Positions 17,761-27,569 of a stretch of DNA of 64,000 bases are shown here, piece by piece. The notes beneath the pieces are model-generated. The model saw nothing but the letters and a program-made list of their open reading frames with translations. It was not told the origin of the DNA and searched no databases. A program made the translations under genes and the position numbers. This DNA comes from Opitutus sp. GAS368 (GTDB lineage Bacteria; Verrucomicrobiota; Verrucomicrobiia; Opitutales; Opitutaceae): assembly GCA_945903465.1 (NCBI GenBank), contig CAMDOF010000018.1, forward strand, positions 1 to 64,000, given 5' to 3'. Each line of letters starts with the position of its first letter. Within the stretch, counting starts at the first letter, position 1.

Positions 17761-19503
17761 ATGGTCCTGCTTTATAACTTCATGATGCGGTTATTACTCT
17801 TTTTCGCGCTGCTGGGCCCGGTCGCCCGTGCAGAGTTGGTACGAGCCGACCAAGTGGAGACCCTGCGGGGGGCGCCGCTCGGGCCGTTTGTCAGGGTGGG
17901 CGACGGGGCGATTTGGGGAATGGAAGAGCGCGGGGCACTCATCTCGCACGATGAAGGCAAGGGGTGGGCGTTTCGGGAAATTTTTGATCAGGTTCGTTTT
18001 CAATCGAGAAAAGAGCGGGCGTTGTTGCGAACGCGCGAGGGCGTTTTGCTCTACGCGTTTCTGAATGAGCGGGAGCGGGTGTTTAAATGGGATGATCAGA
18101 AAGGTGGCCCGCAAGAGGGTTGTCGTCTCCCCGTTTACGTCGCCCGTAGCGCGGACGACGGGAAGACTTGGTCGCCACCGGTGCTCCTGCAAGACGGGTG
18201 GTGTGGTGCGGTGCGGCAGATGATTCAGCTGCGGACGGGACGGGTGGTGCTCGTCTCCCAGCAAGCGCGGGCGAATCCGGGGCGGCATATCACGCTCATC
18301 TATGTATCTGACGATTTAGGAAAAACCTGGCAGGTGGGGGCGCCGATTGATCTTGGCTCGACGGGTGCGTACGGTGCTGAGCTCAAAGGGATCAACGGTG
18401 GGACGCACGGCGGTGGACTTGAAGGCACCGTGTTTGAAAAAAAGAGTGGAGAGTTGGAGCTGCTACTGCGCGTGCCCCGTGGCCATTTTGAGAAAATGAC
18501 CTCGAAGGATGGGCTGGTTTGGGGAAGCAGTTCGCCTTCGATGATCGCGGCCAGTGATTCCCCGGGAATGGTGGTACGCTTGGCGAGCGGGCGATTGGCG
18601 CTGCTTTGGAACCGCTTTGTTGACCCCGTAAAACAAATGGGCCGGCGGGAGGAGCTCTCGCTCGCCTTCTCAAATAACGACGGTCTCACCTGGACCTCGC
18701 CGCAAGTCATCGCGATAAATCGCGCGCCGGTCGGGGCGCGGGAAGGGGCCTTCTGGATCGCTTATCCGTACGTTTTTGAAGCGGCGCCGGGCCGGCTTTG
18801 GATTTCCACGATGCAGGGCGATCTGCGGGTGGCGTTGCGGGAAGCTGATTTTATCGGCCCGGTGGCCAAGCCGCTCGATGGCCCGGCGGCGCGCATTATA
18901 ACGCTAGGAGATTCCATCACCAAAGGGGCCCGGCCAGGGGTTTCGCCGGCGGAGACGTTTGGTGCCCATTTACAGGGCGCCCTGCGCAGCCGCGGGTTGC
19001 GTGCGCACGTGCATAACATTGGGATCGGCGGGGAGCGGACGGACCAGGCGCGGACGCGGCTGGAGTCCGAGGTGGTAGCGGCCCGGCCGCAACTTGTGAC
19101 GGTGATGTATGGCACCAATGACAGCTGGGTCGACGAAGGCAAAACGGCGTCGAGGCTCTCGGTCGCTCAATTTGAGGAAAACCTCCGCGCGATAGTGGAG
19201 CGTTTGCAGGCCGAGAAAATCGCGGTGGTGCTGATGACGGCACCCAAGTTTGGTGAAGAAAATCGCCGGAACGGCCTAGGCGAAGACCCCAATATTCGCT
19301 TGGCTCGTTATATGGAAATTACCCGGCAAGTCGCCCGGCAATCGGGGCTCCCGCTGGTGGATCATTTCGCCGGCTGGGCGGACGCCCAAGAACGGGGCCA
19401 GCGCCTGCAAGCGTGGACGACAGACGGATGTCACCCGAATCGCGATGGTCACCGCGAAATGGCCGGGCGCATGGCCGAGTGTGTGGCCGGGATTATCCGA
19501 TGA
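17761..19503 (+). CDS. Sialidase-like BNR protein fused to SGNH esterase
   Basis: About 580 residues in three parts. Residues 1-24 are a signal peptide. Residues about 25-370 form a sialidase-like propeller with Asp boxes SHDEGKGW, SADDGKTW, SDDLGKTW and SNNDGLTW. Residues about 375-580 are an SGNH/GDSL hydrolase: TLGDSITKG (nucleophile Ser385), GIGGER, YGTNDSW and DGCHPN (Asp555, His558). The combination suggests glycan trimming together with removal of an O-acyl group, as for sialic acids or other acylated sugars. The open frame extends to 17671; ATG 17761 is chosen for its signal peptide and a preceding AAAGGG; ATG 17782 is also possible. The fusion is continuous in one frame. Confidence 0.85.
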   Translation: MVLLYNFMMRLLLFFALLGPVARAELVRADQVETLRGAPLGPFVRVGDGAIWGMEERGALISHDEGKGWAFREIFDQVRFQSRKERALLRTREGVLLYAFLNERERVFKWDDQKGGPQEGCRLPVYVARSADDGKTWSPPVLLQDGWCGAVRQMIQLRTGRVVLVSQQARANPGRHITLIYVSDDLGKTWQVGAPIDLGSTGAYGAELKGINGGTHGGGLEGTVFEKKSGELELLLRVPRGHFEKMTSKDGLVWGSSSPSMIAASDSPGMVVRLASGRLALLWNRFVDPVKQMGRREELSLAFSNNDGLTWTSPQVIAINRAPVGAREGAFWIAYPYVFEAAPGRLWISTMQGDLRVALREADFIGPVAKPLDGPAARIITLGDSITKGARPGVSPAETFGAHLQGALRSRGLRAHVHNIGIGGERTDQARTRLESEVVAARPQLVTVMYGTNDSWVDEGKTASRLSVAQFEENLRAIVERLQAEKIAVVLMTAPKFGEENRRNGLGEDPNIRLARYMEITRQVARQSGLPLVDHFAGWADAQERGQRLQAWTTDGCHPNRDGHREMAGRMAECVAGIIR

Positions 19504-19600
19504 AAGCCTCGTGGCCGAGGCCCGCTCTGGTGATGATCGCGCGGAGCCCGGCTGCGCTCATTTTATCATGGGTAAGTGAATCGCTTAAAATCAGGTGAAT

Positions 19601-20773
19601 ATGAAATCTTTCCGCCCGCTTCTTCAGTCTACCCGGCGGCCGCGCGGGGCCGTGCGGGCAGCGGTGGCTTCCGCGGTAATCTTCGCCAGCGTGATCATGA
19701 CACCTCGTCTCGGGTGGGCGGCGGAGGAGATTTACGAATCTTTCATCGCCGCCGCCACCAATGATAATTTGCGCAATACCGAGGCGGATATTTTGGTTTT
19801 GCGGGATGGCACGTTGCTCGCGGCTTGGGCGGATTTTTATGGCGGTTCGACCGATGATGCGCCCGCGCGCATTTCCGCGGCGAAGTCGACCGATGGGGGC
19901 CGTACGTGGGCGGCCCGTTTCACGCTTCAGGAAAACATCGGCCGAGCGAACGTGATGAGTGTCTCGTGGCAACGTCTTCGCAACGGCGATGTCCTGTTTT
20001 TTTTCCTCCAGAAAAATTCCCTGACGGATCTGAAGCTCTTGGTGCGCCGCTCGACGGATGACACGAAAACCTGGGGCGCGCCGTTAGTGGTGACGCCGGA
20101 AACGGGTTATCATGTCATGAACAATGCGCGGGTGGTGCAGTTAAAATCGGGCCGGCTACTGGCGCCGATCGCCACGAGCGCGCAAGTGTGGACGAAGAAT
20201 GATAATTTTCGCACCGTTGTTTATCGTTCCGACGATGATGGGCTCACGTGGACGCGCGGGGCGACGCTGCTTTCGGCACCCAAGCGCGGCGCGATGGAGC
20301 CAGGGTTGATCGAATTAAAAGATGGCCGGGTGATGCAGATTATCCGCACGCAGACCGGCTATATCTGGCGCGCATTTTCGAGTGATGGTGGTGACACTTG
20401 GTCGGAGGCGAAGCCTTGGAATATTGAGTCCCCCGAGTCTCCAGCGACACTCGTGGGTGCGCCCGACGGGGGTGGCTGGCTCTTGGTCTGGAACCCGGTG
20501 GTCACCTGGGGCGATCCGGAGAAGACCGTGCTCGGCGCGAATCATGGCGGCTTGCGGACCCCGTTGGTGGCGACCGTCTCCCGAGATGAAGGCGAGACTT
20601 GGAGTGCGCCTAAATCGATCGAGGCCAACGCGGGTTCGACCCACGCCTACACCAGCGTGACTTTTCATGGGCAACGGGTGCTTTTGACCTACTACGATTG
20701 TCCGGTGGGTGGAAAAAAGCTTTCGTTAAAATTTAGAAGCCTGCCGCGGACGTGGCTCGGCCTCGGGCGATGA
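19601..20773 (+). CDS. Secreted sialidase family protein
   Basis: About 390 residues. The signal peptide runs to about residue 42 (IMTPRLGWA). The mature part is one six-bladed propeller-like domain with Asp-box repeats STDGGRTW, STDDTKTW, SDDDGLTW, SSDGGDTW and SRDEGETW. RNTEADILVL near the start, MEPGLIEL and the later AYTSVTFHG are typical of bacterial BNR sialidases. The classical RIP motif of GH33 enzymes is not evident, so sialic acid specificity is not proven. The ATG at 19601 is used; a GTG two codons upstream is possible. It follows the sialidase-esterase gene by about 100 bp in the same direction. Confidence 0.88.
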   Translation: MKSFRPLLQSTRRPRGAVRAAVASAVIFASVIMTPRLGWAAEEIYESFIAAATNDNLRNTEADILVLRDGTLLAAWADFYGGSTDDAPARISAAKSTDGGRTWAARFTLQENIGRANVMSVSWQRLRNGDVLFFFLQKNSLTDLKLLVRRSTDDTKTWGAPLVVTPETGYHVMNNARVVQLKSGRLLAPIATSAQVWTKNDNFRTVVYRSDDDGLTWTRGATLLSAPKRGAMEPGLIELKDGRVMQIIRTQTGYIWRAFSSDGGDTWSEAKPWNIESPESPATLVGAPDGGGWLLVWNPVVTWGDPEKTVLGANHGGLRTPLVATVSRDEGETWSAPKSIEANAGSTHAYTSVTFHGQRVLLTYYDCPVGGKKLSLKFRSLPRTWLGLGR

Positions 20774-20859
20774 GGGCCGACTGGCGCGATCACTGTCTTG
20801 GGACCGTCCCGCACCAGTCTTTAAAGGGGTCGCGGCCCATTCACTCAGCGCAGGATTCC

Positions 20860-20901
20860 GCTCGCGACGGGCTCGGGGTGCCTCGCTGCAGGGTCGCGAG
20901 C
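20860..20901. other. Hairpin in the leader of the large TonB receptor
   Basis: Perfect 9-bp inverted repeat GCTCGCGAC / GTCGCGAGC with a 24-nt loop, 45 bp upstream of the receptor start. No T tract follows, so it is not a standard terminator. It could be an operator or an mRNA leader structure. Confidence 0.35.
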
Positions 20902-20945
20902 CCGCTGCGCCGCCGCTCGCCGACGCTGCTCATTCTCTAGAACCT

Positions 20946-23900
20946 ATGAACCGATCAACCCATCCGCTCCTCTTTAACTCACTCATCCCGTTCTGCGGGT
21001 TTGCTGATATTGCGACCATCACCCGACGGGCTGGGGTGATCCTAATTGTTGGCATGGGTCTATTACTCGGCGAGACCGGTTGGGCTCAGACGCTCGGGAG
21101 TACCGTCGAAGGACGGGTTAAAAGTGCCGAGAGCGGCAACTACCTGAATAATGCGCGCATCACCATCGAGGGGACGACGCTGGAGGCCTTCACCAATGGG
21201 GATGGCGAATTTCGGCTGAGCAGGGTCCCCGCGGGCGCCCAACGTCTGAAGATCTCTTACGCGGGGATGGAAACCCAGACGGCGGTGGTCACGGCCGAGG
21301 CCTCGGGTGGGGTCGGCCGTGAATTTGCCCTCCGCTTCGCCACCGGGTCGGCGCTCCCCGCCAGTGAGAAAGGCGTCGTGGCGCTCGAGCGGTTCGTGGT
21401 GGCGGCGACGGCCTTGAGCGCGGCGGCGGCGGCGGTCAATGAGCAGAAAATGGCGCCGAATATAAAAAATGTGATTGTCCTCGACGAGATTGGCGATCTG
21501 GGGGACGGGAATATCGGCGAGTACTTAAAGTATACGCCGGGAATCTCGATTGTCGGCGCTCCGCAGACGGCTGGCAGCGCGTCCATTCGCGGCCTGCCGG
21601 CGAGCGGGATTATTTTTATGGTGGATGGGGTCGAAGTTTCTTCGCCGGCCGCTGATCGTTCTTTCGATCTGGCCGCGAGTTCATCCGGTAGTGTCGATCG
21701 CATTGAAATTACCAAAGTCCCGACGCCGGATCGGCCGGCCAACGCCGTCGGCGGCACAGTGAACGTGATCGGCAAGAGTGGTTTCAGCACTCCGCGCCGC
21801 AGTTTGAAAATTAACACGTATGGAGCCTATAATTCTGACCACCGGTTACGGGCCCCTGGTTTGAGTGATTGGTTGGGGAGTGATCGTACTTCGCGCGCGC
21901 GGGCGATCCAGCCCGGCATCGATTTGAGTTATGCGCAGCCGGTGAGCAAGGCCTTTGCGTTCACCCTCAACCTCAGTGAAATGACGCGAGTCTACGATAT
22001 GGATTACGATTCGCCCGGCTGGGACTTGATTCGCGGAATCCAGACGACGAACTCCAAGCAGAATGTGCTGCAGACGACTGAGCGCCAGTTGGCGGCCACC
22101 ACCTTTGATTGGAAAATCAACCGCCAAAATTCCCTCCGCGTGAATCTCGAACATGTGCAAATTAATACGCCGACCCGCCAGAATATTTTTACAGCAACGT
22201 GGGGCGCAGGAGCGACGGGCGGGGCGACGGCTACTGAGGGCGCCGCGGCGGGTAATGATAACGTTCGTCAATCGGCCACGTATGGCGATCGCACCCGCGG
22301 TACCTCGTCGGCGGTCGCGCGTTATGTTCATGACGGCTCGATCTACAAAATTGATGTGTATGCGAATTTCTCACGCAGCTGGGACGAGCGTCAGGATGTG
22401 GCGCATGGATTCTTCCGCACGACCGGTAGTTTGCAGTTGAGCTCGCTGATTCTTAAGGCGTCGGGCTGGGATGGAATTTATTCGCGCCGTGCGCCTACTT
22501 TGACCGCGACGACGCGCGCGGGCCAGGGCGTGGATCCCTACGACAACGCCTCCTTGGTCATGGCGGCCCCGACCAGTCAGCCCAATGAAATCATTTCAGA
22601 CATGAGAAGTCTTGCGGCGAATATTTCGCGAGAACTCAAGCTGGGCGCGCCGATGATTCTTAAGGGCGGTTTTTCGGTTAATCGTCAGCAGAAAGACAAC
22701 ACCTCGGTGGCGAAGGGTTGGACGTTTTCCCCGCCAGCGACTGCCAGCCGCTTGGTCGGGGATTATGACCTCACGGATCCAGCGCTCTCCGCTCAGACGT
22801 TTTTCAGTGATACACTCAAAGTGAAATGGGTTAGCCCGACAAAATATTACGACCTCTACAAGGCGCACCCCGAGTGGTTCGTGCTGAACGAGGCCGGAGC
22901 GTACCAGTCGGGCGTACTCAACTCGAAGTTTTTTGAAGAAACGATTTCCGCAGCGTATGTGCGCGCCGATATAAAGTTTCTCGATAATAAACTCTGGCTG
23001 GTCAGCGGGGTCCGTTTTGAGAAGACGGCAGATTTCGGCGAAGGGCCGAAGGATGACGTCCGTATGATTTATCAGCAGGACGCGAGTGGTAATCTGCTGC
23101 GTGACGCCAGCGGCCGGCTCATGGCGGTGACGAGTGATGCGATGGCGACGGCGAAGCTGCGTTATAAAGAGCGGGGCGCCCGGGCGGAGCGAAGTTACTC
23201 TGGATATTATCCGAGTTTAAACACGACCTATTACCTCACGGATTCGCTGGTGGCGCGGGCGGCCTTTGCGCAGACGCTGGGTCGGCCCAACCTGACAGAG
23301 CTGATCCCTGGTATTACGGTTTCCGACCCCTCCTCCTCGGTCCGCACCGCGACGATCGTGAACGCGGGATTACAGCCGTGGTCGGCGGATAATTATGATC
23401 TCTCGGTTGAGGCTTATGGTTTGCGTGGCGCCGTCGTCTCTTTTGGTCTTTTCAGAAAGGATATTAAAAACTTTTTTGTACAGACGCGGAGTGCGGCGAC
23501 TTTGACGCAGCTCGAAAGCTTCGGTCTTTCTGACGATTACCTTGATTATGAAGTCATCACCAAGACCAACGGCGGCGAGGCGGTGATCGAAGGATACGAG
23601 GTCAGCTGGCGCCAATCTTTTTACTTTTTACCTGCGTGGGCGCGGGGTTTTTCGACGTTTACGAATGCGACCATTTCACGCGTCAGCGGGCCCAACGCCC
23701 GGGATTTTACGCCCTTTGCCCACAAGAATATCAATTGGGGGATGACTTACATCCGGGGTGCGTGGTCCGTACGTTGGAATGTCGCCTACGCTTACAAGGT
23801 CACCGGCGCCGCGGGGGCGGCGAGCGCGACCATCCCGGCGGGAACGTACTCTTACGTCGCGCCGCAAATCACGCAGGACGGGTCCTTCGATTATCGTTTG

Positions 23901-24056
23901 ACGCGAAGGCTCACCCTTTACGGTAGCGCGCGGAACTGGAATGGCGCCAACAAGCGGACGGAGCGCGCGGGCCCAGGCACGCCGGAGTGGACTCGGCCCC
24001 AAGTGTTTCAGAACTTCGGGACTTTGGTGACTTTTGGTGCGCGTTCTGAGTTTTGA
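20946..24056 (+). CDS. TonB-dependent receptor with carboxypeptidase-like N-domain
   Basis: 1036 residues. A signal/anchor segment ends near residue 48 (GETGWAQ). Residues about 52-135 are a CarboxypepD_reg-like domain (VEGRVKSAESGNYLNNARI, then GEFRLSRVPAG), the N-terminal extension seen in SusC-like and related glycan receptors. The plug lies at about 165-280, with IGEYLKYTPGISIVG, ASIRGLPASGIIFMVDGVEV and VDRIEITKVPTPDRPANAVG. The barrel follows, ending TFGARSEF. It sits within the sialidase cluster and is probably the importer of the released saccharide. No SusD partner is seen, as is common for verrucomicrobial receptors. Confidence 0.93.
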   Translation: MNRSTHPLLFNSLIPFCGFADIATITRRAGVILIVGMGLLLGETGWAQTLGSTVEGRVKSAESGNYLNNARITIEGTTLEAFTNGDGEFRLSRVPAGAQRLKISYAGMETQTAVVTAEASGGVGREFALRFATGSALPASEKGVVALERFVVAATALSAAAAAVNEQKMAPNIKNVIVLDEIGDLGDGNIGEYLKYTPGISIVGAPQTAGSASIRGLPASGIIFMVDGVEVSSPAADRSFDLAASSSGSVDRIEITKVPTPDRPANAVGGTVNVIGKSGFSTPRRSLKINTYGAYNSDHRLRAPGLSDWLGSDRTSRARAIQPGIDLSYAQPVSKAFAFTLNLSEMTRVYDMDYDSPGWDLIRGIQTTNSKQNVLQTTERQLAATTFDWKINRQNSLRVNLEHVQINTPTRQNIFTATWGAGATGGATATEGAAAGNDNVRQSATYGDRTRGTSSAVARYVHDGSIYKIDVYANFSRSWDERQDVAHGFFRTTGSLQLSSLILKASGWDGIYSRRAPTLTATTRAGQGVDPYDNASLVMAAPTSQPNEIISDMRSLAANISRELKLGAPMILKGGFSVNRQQKDNTSVAKGWTFSPPATASRLVGDYDLTDPALSAQTFFSDTLKVKWVSPTKYYDLYKAHPEWFVLNEAGAYQSGVLNSKFFEETISAAYVRADIKFLDNKLWLVSGVRFEKTADFGEGPKDDVRMIYQQDASGNLLRDASGRLMAVTSDAMATAKLRYKERGARAERSYSGYYPSLNTTYYLTDSLVARAAFAQTLGRPNLTELIPGITVSDPSSSVRTATIVNAGLQPWSADNYDLSVEAYGLRGAVVSFGLFRKDIKNFFVQTRSAATLTQLESFGLSDDYLDYEVITKTNGGEAVIEGYEVSWRQSFYFLPAWARGFSTFTNATISRVSGPNARDFTPFAHKNINWGMTYIRGAWSVRWNVAYAYKVTGAAGAASATIPAGTYSYVAPQITQDGSFDYRLTRRLTLYGSARNWNGANKRTERAGPGTPEWTRPQVFQNFGTLVTFGARSEF

Positions 24057-24096
24057 AAATGCTGGCCCGTTGACCTGGTCATTCCTTCACGAACCG

Positions 24097-25764
24097 ATGC
24101 GCGCGTATTGTCTCATGCTTGCCTTCAGCCAGTGGCTCCCGGTCGGAGCCGCTGAGTCTGCGCTACCGGTCGGTATGAGATGGCGAGCCCCGCCCGCGAG
24201 CGCGTCGGCCGGGTGGGCGCCCGCGGTCATTCGGGAGGCGCCGACGAACGAGACCTGTCTGCTCTCGCGGACGGATGGTACGCTGGAAATTTATGCGATT
24301 GGCAAACCCGCGAGCGACGTGGTGACGGTGATTCGCTCTCACGATGGTGGACTGACGTGGTCCGAGGGCCAGACCGCGTTTGTGCTGCCGGGGAAAGCTT
24401 ATTACGCGATTCAGGTATTAGCGGCGACCGATGGCGTGCTCCATGCGGTGATGCATATTTTAGGCGAAGGGCCGGGCGGCTATCGCGGGCGACTCTACGA
24501 GGTCTATCATGCGACCTTGGTTTCTGGGGCAAGCGCATGGTCGTCGCCTCGGCGGATTGTGCCGGGCTACGTCGGCTCGATCCGCGGATTCATCCAATTG
24601 CGGCAGAGTGGGCGGCTCGTCCTGGCCGTCGCCCGGGCCGTGCCTGAGCGTGAGAAAGCGCCCGCGAGCGGGCCTGACTTGGGGTGGAACGACACGTTTG
24701 TTTATATTTCGGATGATGCCGGCCGAAGTTGGCAGGAGTCCCCGGATCGGCTCTCGCTGGAGTTAAAGACGACGAACGTGACCCGCTATGGGGCGATTGA
24801 GCCGGTGCTATTGGAGTTGCGCGACCAACGGGTCTGGATGCTGGTGCGCGATCGGGGCGGGCGACTGTGGCAGAGTTGGTCGGATGACCGCGCGGCGCAC
24901 TGGCCGGCGCTCGCTCGATCGGGGTTTATCTCATCGGATTCTCCGGCGGCGTTACTGCGCCTGAAAAACGGGAAAATCGTTCTCTTCACAAATATGTGTC
25001 AGAATGGAAGTGATCCGCGGAGTTACGCGATGGGTGGCCGGGAAATCCTGCACGCGGCCATCAGCGCCGATGACGGAGAGACGTGGAGGGGGTTCCGCGA
25101 AGTCCTCCACGAGCCACTGGGCGCCTCCCGGGGCGACCGCGGAACCGCCTATGCCTCGGCCGCTGAAAATGCGATCGGCAAGGTCGTTTTCGTGAGTGGT
25201 CAAGGCGAAGGCAAGCGGGCGATCGTGACTTTTGATCCGGCTTGGTTGGAGGAGAGCGTGGTGCGGGATGAACTGGCCGCTGGCCCGAGCGGCTGGACGC
25301 ACTACGGCGCCCCGGGTTTGCGCGTGGAGACCCTGGGGAGCGGCCCGCGGGCCGTCGCGATGCCGCTGCCTGCCGCCGGATTGGGCGGTGCGCTCTGGAA
25401 TTTTCCGCTCGGGGCTGCCGGGGAAGTGAGTTTCCGGATACAGGTTCCGGCGGAAGCTCGTTCGGTGCGGCTTGCTCTTAACGATCACTTCAACCGGATC
25501 GACGACGTCGCTGCAGCCGAGCGGGCGGTCTTTGCTTTGACGGTCGATCAGCTCGCTGATGCTGGTTGGCACGACGTGCACCTCACGTGGCGCGACGCGA
25601 CGGCGAACGGGGCATGGCAGGTCGCGATCGACGGGCAGCCGCCCAGAGAGCTGCCCGCCCAGCGGCCGGCGCAGTTTGGGGTAAATTATCTCCGGATCGA
25701 ATTCCGCGCGACCTCGGCTCAAGGGTGGGTCCGCCTCTCCGCGCTGGTCGCCCGCGTACCATGA
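24097..25764 (+). CDS. Secreted sialidase-like protein with C-terminal beta domain
   Basis: About 555 residues. The signal peptide is near MRAYCLMLAFSQWLPVGAA. Residues about 30-390 form a sialidase-type propeller with Asp boxes SHDGGLTW, SDDAGRSW, SADDGETW and a degenerate SDDRAAHW. Residues about 400-555 look like a beta-sandwich (VSFRIQVPAEARSVRLALND), perhaps carbohydrate-binding. An open frame from TTG 24034 overlaps the receptor's last codons; ATG 24097, 40 bp after the receptor stop, gives the signal peptide. The stop overlaps the next gene's start (ATGA at 25761-25764). It is the third sialidase-like protein of the locus, differing from the others in length and C-terminus. Confidence 0.85.
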   Translation: MRAYCLMLAFSQWLPVGAAESALPVGMRWRAPPASASAGWAPAVIREAPTNETCLLSRTDGTLEIYAIGKPASDVVTVIRSHDGGLTWSEGQTAFVLPGKAYYAIQVLAATDGVLHAVMHILGEGPGGYRGRLYEVYHATLVSGASAWSSPRRIVPGYVGSIRGFIQLRQSGRLVLAVARAVPEREKAPASGPDLGWNDTFVYISDDAGRSWQESPDRLSLELKTTNVTRYGAIEPVLLELRDQRVWMLVRDRGGRLWQSWSDDRAAHWPALARSGFISSDSPAALLRLKNGKIVLFTNMCQNGSDPRSYAMGGREILHAAISADDGETWRGFREVLHEPLGASRGDRGTAYASAAENAIGKVVFVSGQGEGKRAIVTFDPAWLEESVVRDELAAGPSGWTHYGAPGLRVETLGSGPRAVAMPLPAAGLGGALWNFPLGAAGEVSFRIQVPAEARSVRLALNDHFNRIDDVAAAERAVFALTVDQLADAGWHDVHLTWRDATANGAWQVAIDGQPPRELPAQRPAQFGVNYLRIEFRATSAQGWVRLSALVARVP

Positions 25765-27476
25765 TCAAGCGGTGCGGCTTTATTTTAATGGTAACCCTGG
25801 CCGTGGCCGGCGCCAGGGCGCGGCCGTTGCCGGATTTTGGCGTGGTCTTCAACGACGACGCTGATCTCGCGTTTGTGGTACCCGACCGGGCACAGTCGGA
25901 GGCTCTGCTCGATGCCAACGTAACCGCTCTCGCGGACACCCCAGTCAAGACCCTGGTTTACTGCGTGGGGATGGGTGGCGATCTCCTTTACTATAATACG
26001 GCCGTGGCAAGCCGGGTCGGTTGGCGAAAATCCCCTGATGAAAAGCCTGGTTCGCTGATGGAAAAGCGGATTGAGAGCGCGCGGGCCTGTCTCGCCCAAG
26101 GTGCTGACGCCGTGCGCACGGCCGGGGAGACGGCGAAGCGGCGCGGGCTCCGCTTTATTCCGAGTCTGCGCATGAATGACGCGCACTTTATGGTCGACCC
26201 GGATGCTCACGCCATGACGGGTGAGTTTTGGTTCAAGCATCGCCACGAGTACACGATCAAGGAGTCGCCCCTCGCGTTTCAGCCCGCCTATGGAAACTTG
26301 CTCGATTTTACGCACGACGCCGTGAGGCAGTTGCGCTTGGCCACGGTCGAAGAGGTGCTCGCGCGGTACCATGATCTTGTCGATGGCTTTGAACTCGATT
26401 TCAATCGCTTCCAGGTTTTTTTCCCGAAGGGCCGGGCGATCGCGGGTGCGCCCCTGATGACCGACCTCGTGCGAAAAGTGCGTGCGCGGCTCGAGGCGCT
26501 CGCGCTCGCCGAGGGGCGCCCGCTGTATCTTTTTGTGAGAATACCCCCATCGCTCACTGATGCCACGACCGCTGGCCTGGAAGTGGCCCGCTGGATGAGC
26601 GAAGGCTTGGTTGATGTGGTTTCGCCCGCGCAAATCATGACACTGGCAGGGGACATGCCGATCGACGATCTGGTCGCGCTGGCGAAACGGCACGACGTAA
26701 AAGTCTATCCTTCGCTCTATCCGCGGACGAGTTGGCGGTTGCCCTTTCCGGCGAATCTACCTGACCGGTACGCGGGAGCGCTGCTCTCGCGGGATGCGAC
26801 GCTCGAGGAGATTCGCGGCGCCGCTGCCAACTATCGCGCGACCGGCGTGGATGGTTTCTATCTTTTTAATTTTTATAATGCATTTGGCTCGTCGCGCCCT
26901 CACGACGACAGACTGCACCGGGTATTTCGTGATCTCGCCCGGCCGGAAAATCTCCGGGGACAGTCCGTAGTTTATGCGGTGACCAAGAGCTATTATAATG
27001 ATGGCCGAGATTCTTATGCCTACGGCAAGCAGTTGCCGGCGCGGTTTTCTCCCGAGGGTAGATTGTCCTTGGTGCTGGCCGTCGCCGAGCGTCCGCGCGC
27101 GGTCCCGTTTCCGCTGCAGACTTGTGAATTGCGGCTGGGCTTTCGGGCGTTGCCGGCGGCGATGGTGATGGAAGTAAAGCTGAACGGGCAGGTTGTTTTA
27201 GCTGGGCGGCCAGCGGACTCCGCCCGGATCTCGACGAGGCAAGTGACGAAGTCCGCGCCCAAAGCGAAAGATGCGGCGGAAGATTATCTGCACGTTCCGC
27301 TGGCTTGGCCGGGCCCGTTGGTGATTGGGCCCAACTCAATCGCGATTGAGTTGGCGGGCGCTGGCGCGGCGGTGGAGCTCACGGACCTCGAGATTCGTTT
27401 CGATTATCAAAACGACTATGAAAAAATCTGGCGGCGTGAAGGGGTGGAATTAAATGCGCCGCCGGCTAGAAAATGA
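25761..27476 (+). CDS. Secreted TIM-barrel glycoside-hydrolase-like protein
   Basis: 571 residues with a short signal peptide (MIKRCGFILMVTLAVAGARA). Residues about 25-420 have the look of a TIM barrel related to glycosyl-hydrolase-like families: RRGLRFIPSLRMND, LLDFTHDAVRQL, and GFELDFNRF with acidic residues Glu211 and Asp213 at the end of a strand. LYLFVRIPPSL and DGFYLFNFYN are further strands. About 140 residues of beta-rich sequence follow. The start overlaps the stop of the upstream sialidase-like gene, so the two are translationally coupled. It probably acts on the same glycan. Exact family and substrate are not established. Confidence 0.75.
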   Translation: MIKRCGFILMVTLAVAGARARPLPDFGVVFNDDADLAFVVPDRAQSEALLDANVTALADTPVKTLVYCVGMGGDLLYYNTAVASRVGWRKSPDEKPGSLMEKRIESARACLAQGADAVRTAGETAKRRGLRFIPSLRMNDAHFMVDPDAHAMTGEFWFKHRHEYTIKESPLAFQPAYGNLLDFTHDAVRQLRLATVEEVLARYHDLVDGFELDFNRFQVFFPKGRAIAGAPLMTDLVRKVRARLEALALAEGRPLYLFVRIPPSLTDATTAGLEVARWMSEGLVDVVSPAQIMTLAGDMPIDDLVALAKRHDVKVYPSLYPRTSWRLPFPANLPDRYAGALLSRDATLEEIRGAAANYRATGVDGFYLFNFYNAFGSSRPHDDRLHRVFRDLARPENLRGQSVVYAVTKSYYNDGRDSYAYGKQLPARFSPEGRLSLVLAVAERPRAVPFPLQTCELRLGFRALPAAMVMEVKLNGQVVLAGRPADSARISTRQVTKSAPKAKDAAEDYLHVPLAWPGPLVIGPNSIAIELAGAGAAVELTDLEIRFDYQNDYEKIWRREGVELNAPPARK

Positions 27477-27569
27477 GCGCGCGGTTCGCCCGGCTGTTCG
27501 GGTGATCACTTAAAAAGTAAACGAGCGCGCCCTGATGTGATCGCCGGGCGTCGGCGCGAGTGATGGCAA

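Noticed and set aside
20752-20940. Small open frame before the large TonB receptor
   Set aside because: Overlaps the sialidase stop and the leader hairpin; Arg/Ser-rich with no signal or domain.
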